Assembly (NCBI RefSeq): GCF_029227915.1
Contig: NW_026633882.1
Location: 1 to 22,000 of the forward strand
Source of the DNA: Hydractinia symbiolongicarpus
Lineage: Eukaryota; Cnidaria; Hydrozoa; Anthoathecata; Hydractiniidae
Length of the DNA stretch: 22,000 nt
Direction: 5' to 3'
In this document: positions 18,093-22,000 of the stretch, piece after piece
Numbering within the stretch: the stretch's first letter is position 1
How the letters are laid out: every line of letters starts with the position of its first letter
Position numbers and translations under genes: made by a program
Notes under the pieces: generated by a model
The model's input: only the letters and a program-made list of their open reading frames with translations
What the model was told of the DNA's origin: nothing
The model's database searches: none

Positions 18093-18557
18093 TCATATTA
18101 CAAAGTTTTTTGGACCAGGCTGACTTGTCTGCTCGTGTGCAGTGTAGACATGAGGGGTCTCAGAAATAAATTCATCACCAGAATAGACACAGGAGACTAT
18201 AAAGTCTGTGTTTTCTTCCTAAAAGTTTATATTTTGGCAACCATTTTTAATTATTAATTCTGGAAACAAGACTTCCTTTTCTTCCTATATCTTCTTTTTC
18301 TCACTGTTGTTTTCATTTCATATATATGTATCCTGAAAGAACATACATTAATTTGTATAATGCAACTATTTTTCCTTAAAATATAGACAAAACTAGCAAA
18401 TAGTACCAAACAAACACAGCAAAAGCAAAAATTCTTCCAGCTAGCTAGCTAAGAGTTTTTTTATTTACAACTGGCTTTAAAACGTGACCTTTTGAGTATA
18501 CCGCGGGAAACAAAGCCGATATTTTCATTTCATTTACTTATTAGCTGTGGAACACAT
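18093..18557 (-). CDS. Candidate small three-exon gene, about 57 residues
   Basis: Exon 1 is 18557-18538 (ATG, MCSTAN, phase 2 out, donor AA|GTAAAT). Exon 2 is 18332-18305 (acceptor TTCTTTCAG; IHIYEMKTT; donor GTGAGA). Exon 3 is 18218-18093 (acceptor CTTTTAG; begins EENTDFIVSCVYSGDEF, ends TSQPGPKNFVI then TGA). Phases match at both joins and the last exon looks strongly coding. CpG-containing sequence around the ATG (ccgcggg, cggacgcgg) would suit a promoter region. No family recognised; exon 3 could instead be the last exon of a larger gene. Confidence 0.4.
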
Positions 18558-18935
18558 AGTTTCGGCTAAAAGCTCGAACAAAATCCTGATCTTCTGTGAT
18601 TTAAGTGAAGATATGCGTATCTCGGACGCGGTTAGTAAAATTGACGTTTAATCAGCGATTTTAAAAGTTGCATAGCTCATGTTTGGAAAAGACTGGAATA
18701 GTCTCTTTTTGTCTATGTTCTCTATGCTTCTATATGCTAATAAAGATACAATCACATCCATGTAAATCTTAGTAAAATCATTTTTATTATCTTGGCTATA
18801 ACTGGCGTATATATATAGCAGGCCAGCTATTTTGTGCTTTTCTCCAAAGTTTTTCATTTAGTTTGGTAGCTATAGCTAAGTGCATTTTGTGCTATCCATC
18901 GTGTTATTACTTCTTGTGTTATCTTTTACCAACTT

Positions 18936-19007
18936 GAAGCTAGCCACAAAAGTAAGAAATGCCTCCTTACTTTTGTAGCTAGCTTCAGTTTTTGTGGCTA
19001 GCTTCAG
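18936..19007. repeat. Hairpin with a third copy of the arm
   Basis: gaagctagccacaaaagtaag (18936-18956) pairs with the 21 bases at 18966-18986 with one mismatch around a 9-base loop. A further copy, tttgtggctagcttcag, follows and ends at about 19007. Confidence 0.8.
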
Positions 19008-20277
19008 CTCAGGTCAGCTATAAATCTTGTAATAATACCCTGCAAATTTTAGCTGAAATACTCTGCTTAACAATGTATCTTTTCATACATCATAGTTTGT
19101 AGTGTTAGCTTCACAGCAACAAAATAAAATATTTTATTCCAGTGGTATAAAGTTTCAATAGAGTTTCAATGTTTACGTTTTGACGGGATAATAAAATACA
19201 GACTAGCTATATAGAAGAAGTAAATTAACAGTCGGGGAGAACTGATAATTAGCTTGTAACAAGATAGTCGATGCTTATAAGGCTATAATACAGTGGAGAT
19301 CTTTTTTGCCTAAATTTCCACAATTTTCTTCAATATGTCGATATTGTAGGGTATGCCTTCCCATATTTTTCACATCTGACTACGTCTTTTCAATGTTTTT
19401 CCATAAAATCAGTATTTTTAAGGTTAATTAGCCGGTATTAGTTTGAAAATGAATATATATATATATATATATATATCTTTCAAACGCAGTCGTTTCTTGT
19501 TCTTCTTTTCTTTTTTATTGGAGCATACCATGCTATGAAACTAGGTAGATGACTATTGGAAGATCGATATCGATGAAAAGTGTAAAAATTGAAGAAATAA
19601 GATCTCTACCGTATAATTAGCCACATAAGCAGCTAATTTTACTGTGTATCGTATAATTTCCTGTATTGGCTGACTGTCCTTTAAAGGCTAATTATCAGTT
19701 CTTCCAGACTGTTTAAGTTATGATAAAAATTGTTAGGCTAGTAGCATTTTTTCACTTATGTATGTTGTAAATTAATCTGCATGCAAAAACTAGATTTTAA
19801 TTTCAAGACCAAAAAATGCCTCCACTCAAAATTAAAGTTTGTAATAGGCTGGTTGGTCTATGGATTATTGCATGTTTATTTTGCCTGTCGATTTGCACAA
19901 AAGATCTTGGGAAATTGCTCGGATTTGTAGAAATTTTCTGCGGACCATGTCTGAAAGGGCGTTCTATTGGACTAGCCTTCAACCCATGAAACAAGGGTTG
20001 GCTCAGATATTTTTAGACTTGCCATCCCTTTTTCGGGCGTCCTCAGTACAAAATGACAATTCGGCTATACCAGTTTGAATAAAATACGTATTTATTGAGC
20101 ATGCTGCTCAGTGACTAAACAGGAGGGGTTCTACAATTTTGCCAGCCTGTTTAATTTTTCCTCTGTATAACAAGCACCAAAAGCTCATTTTTTATTAGTT
20201 ATGCTATAAATAAAGTATTTTCAATGTAAGCTCAAATAGAACCTGTTTTTTGTGATACACACTTTTTTATGTAAGAA
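19008..20277. other. No supported gene
   Basis: Mostly AT-rich. A GC-richer block at about 19850-20080 has overlapping open frames on both strands (61-72 codons) that look like parts of a repeat rather than a gene. No splice-supported exon was seen. Confidence 0.4.
19453..19476. repeat. (AT)12 microsatellite
   Basis: Twelve uninterrupted AT units. Confidence 0.95.
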
Positions 20278-20720
20278 ACACGCTTACAAGAAACCAGAGG
20301 CTCAAAATTTGAAAATATTAAGAAACTTAGTTTGGCTCAGTACCTCAAACTCCTCCAGACCATAGACTATTACAGAAAATATTACAGTGAGCTCTTAGCA
20401 CTTTTTTAATTGGTCAAATAGCAGACAAAACTAGAACTATATATTAAGAGAGAAACAACCCTTCATTTCCAAAACCGATATGAATTATCAGAAAGCAATA
20501 CTCATACTACTAACACAGCACTAGTATATATCACTTAACAAACAAAATCATTTGAACTGTAATGAAATAGGTCAAAAATGTTTCCATCGTTGGTAAGCTC
20601 ATCTACTTCCATGTTGTCAAAATTAAGAACTGTTAAGAAACTTTTAGCCTCAAAATCAGAAAAAAATAAAAAACTTGAGCCTCAGTAGCCAAAACTGGTT
20701 TCTTATAAAAAACAGCGTGT
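20278..20720. mobile_element. Candidate foldback/inverted-repeat element
   Basis: The left end (acacgcttacaagaaaccag, then aggctcaaaa) and the reverse complement of the right end (acacgct, ataagaaaccag, then gaggctcaag) match with insertions. A second inner pair, ttaagaaac / gttaagaaac, also occurs. No target duplication was recognised and there is no coding frame. Confidence 0.45.
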
Positions 20721-20786
20721 ACAGTATATATATTCAATCTTGTCTGTGAGAGGTAATTAATTTGCATTGTATACGACAGACTGTAG

Positions 20787-22000
20787 ATTGTAGCAGGACA
20801 ATTTAGTGCAAAAGTTCAGCAGTTAGCCCACAATGGTCAATGTGATAGTGACAATGTTGAAAGTACTTGGACTACTTTGAAGAATTGTCTTCTAGAAGCT
20901 TCTGATGATACCTGTGGGTGGTCGAAAGGACCAGCTAGACATAGACAGACCCGATGGTGAAATAATGATGTTGACCAGTGTATAAAGGAAAAGAGGAAAC
21001 TTTGGAAAGAGTGGAAGTTAGGTGGTAGTAAAAATATTTACTTAGAAGCTAAGCGTCGCGCTCGTACAGCAGTGTATAAGGCAAAATCAGAAGCAGAGAG
21101 AAACAGATTTGCAGATGTTTTAAGAAGGGAAGACCAGCGCAATGAGGTATTCAAGATAGCAAAGCAAATGAAAAAGACTAGTCAAGATGTTGTAGGTGAG
21201 AAGTGTATACGTAATGATGAAGGTGTTTTGGCTAGCACAGAGGAGGAGAAAAGGGTAGCTAGGAAGAATCATTATCAGAGGTTGCTTAACACTGAGTTTG
21301 ATTGGGACGAGGATAATTTGTCTGATGATGATGTTGTAGAAGGGCCAGCTATGCAGATCAAGACAGAATGGGTAGTGGAGGCTATTAGGAAATTGAAGAT
21401 TGGCAAGGCTGCAGGAGTATCAGGTATTGTTGCAGAGATGGTAAAAGCATCTGGATATATTGAAGTTGAGCTTATTACAAGTCTTGCTAACCAGATTATA
21501 AAGGATGGTGCTATTCCGAGTCAGTGGCAGTCGAGTGTAATAGTGAATTGTTTCAAGGGCAAGGGTGATGCATTAGAAAGGGGTAACTATAGAGGTTTGA
21601 AGTTGGTTGATCAAGTAATGAAAGTTATTGAAAGAGTGATTGGTAAGTTACTTAGAGAAAGAATTGATATATATAAGATGCAATTTGGTTTTGTTCCAGG
21701 GCGTGGCACTACAGATGCAATATTTTTACTCAGACAGCTTCAGGAAAAGTATGAAAAGGAAAAGAGAAAGAATCTCTATTTCGCCTTTGTAGATTTAGAG
21801 AAAGCTTTTGATATAGTGCCACGTAAAGTTATTTGGTGGGCTATGAGAAAATTAGGTGTGGATGAGTGGCTAGTTACGATGGTACAGTCTATGTACAGCA
21901 ATGCTAGAAGTCTTGTCAGGATTAACGATTCACTTAGTGATAAATTTAGTGTAAATGTTGGTGTACATCAGGGTTCTGTACTTAGTCCTTTGTTGTTTAT
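20787..22000 (+). pseudogene. LINE (non-LTR retrotransposon) reverse transcriptase, 5'-truncated, with an in-frame stop, running off the right edge
   Basis: One frame is open from 20787 to 20957, meets TGA at 20958-20960, and is open again from 20961 to the window end. The upstream piece contains CLLEASDDTCGWSKGPARHR. The downstream piece has an Arg/Lys-rich region (EKRKLWKEWK), then reverse-transcriptase blocks: KIGKAAGVSGIVAEMVKASG, NYRGLKLVDQVMKVIERVI, MQFGFVPGRGTTDAIFLLRQ, motif A FVDLEKAFDIVPR (first catalytic Asp) and motif B GVHQGSVLSPLLF. The YADD block should follow outside the window. Known: this order is that of LINE reverse transcriptases; the clade (RTE- or CR1-like) is not settled. 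No apurinic-type endonuclease is visible upstream and a stop lies at 20784, so the copy is 5'-truncated. The TGA follows a Trp (RW*N), where related elements have a run of Trp before Asn, so Trp to stop is likely. Confidence 0.9.

Noticed and set aside
18648-18857. Minus-strand frame of 69 codons (contains HKIAGLLYIYASYSQ)
   Set aside because: A loose resemblance to SNAPC1-type sequence was considered, but a stop precedes the ATG directly, no acceptor lies between, and no donor occurs before the stop. Probably chance.
19803-20078. Overlapping frames on both strands in a GC-richer block
   Set aside because: Open frames on both strands at once and no splice support point to a repeat or GC effect, not a gene.
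1-22000. CRISPR arrays, bacterial operons, ribosome binding sites or rRNA
   Set aside because: No direct-repeat/spacer pattern and no dense bacterial coding; the intron structure shows a eukaryotic nuclear genome.

Overview
The window looks like an AT-rich, intron-rich animal nuclear genome. Exons are short with GT..AG borders, coding sequence is sparse, and there are many small inverted-repeat elements plus a non-LTR retrotransposon. Repeat style and protein families suggest a cnidarian, possibly a hydrozoan, but this is inference; no marker gene fixes the taxon. Most long ATG-to-stop frames are chance or shadow frames, so the genes below were rebuilt by joining exons on the minus strand through splice sites and codon phase.

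Main locus (about 15846 down to 4303, minus strand): a multi-exon gene encoding a KMT5A/SETD8-like SET methyltransferase domain (13654-13495 joined to 13178-12989) followed in the same frame by a protein kinase domain (one 855-bp exon, 10692-9838). Small linker and tail exons follow (9610-9575, 9116-9071, 8979-8908, 8663-8632). Next come phase-0 micro-exons (6890-6831, 6293-6243, 6093-6064, 5665-5615, 5483-5454), two pairs of which arose by a roughly 600-bp tandem duplication. The last is an exon at 4377-4303 that can either end at a nearby TAA or splice onward in phase 0.

Downstream on the same strand (3610 to at least 631): exons for a protein with two Cys/His zinc-finger-like motifs and a tyrosine-recombinase-like domain (3610-2536 joined to 2440-1898), two paralogous phase-1 micro-exons (1614-1555, 1475-1413) and an Asp-rich exon (756-631). 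The 3610 exon needs an upstream phase-0 coding exon, and I see no good start exon between it and the SET/kinase locus. The two may therefore be one very unusual gene: SET, kinase, repeat tail, zinc fingers, recombinase fold. That join is a hypothesis; the SET-kinase fusion is much better supported.

Right part: 15850-20700 is mostly non-coding, with a possible small three-exon gene (18557-18093, minus), a hAT-like MITE with an 8-bp target duplication (17587-17951), hairpins, an AT microsatellite and a foldback-type element (20278-20720). From about 20787 to the right edge lies a 5'-truncated LINE reverse transcriptase on the plus strand, with an in-frame stop replacing a probable Trp.

Introns and spacers also hold a four-unit tandem array carrying TGACGTCA palindromes (7135-7936), a long hairpin (8732-8854), a class-II tRNA-like sequence inside short inverted repeats (4498-4653), and GC-richer interspersed-repeat fragments (9300-9440, 12090-12190).
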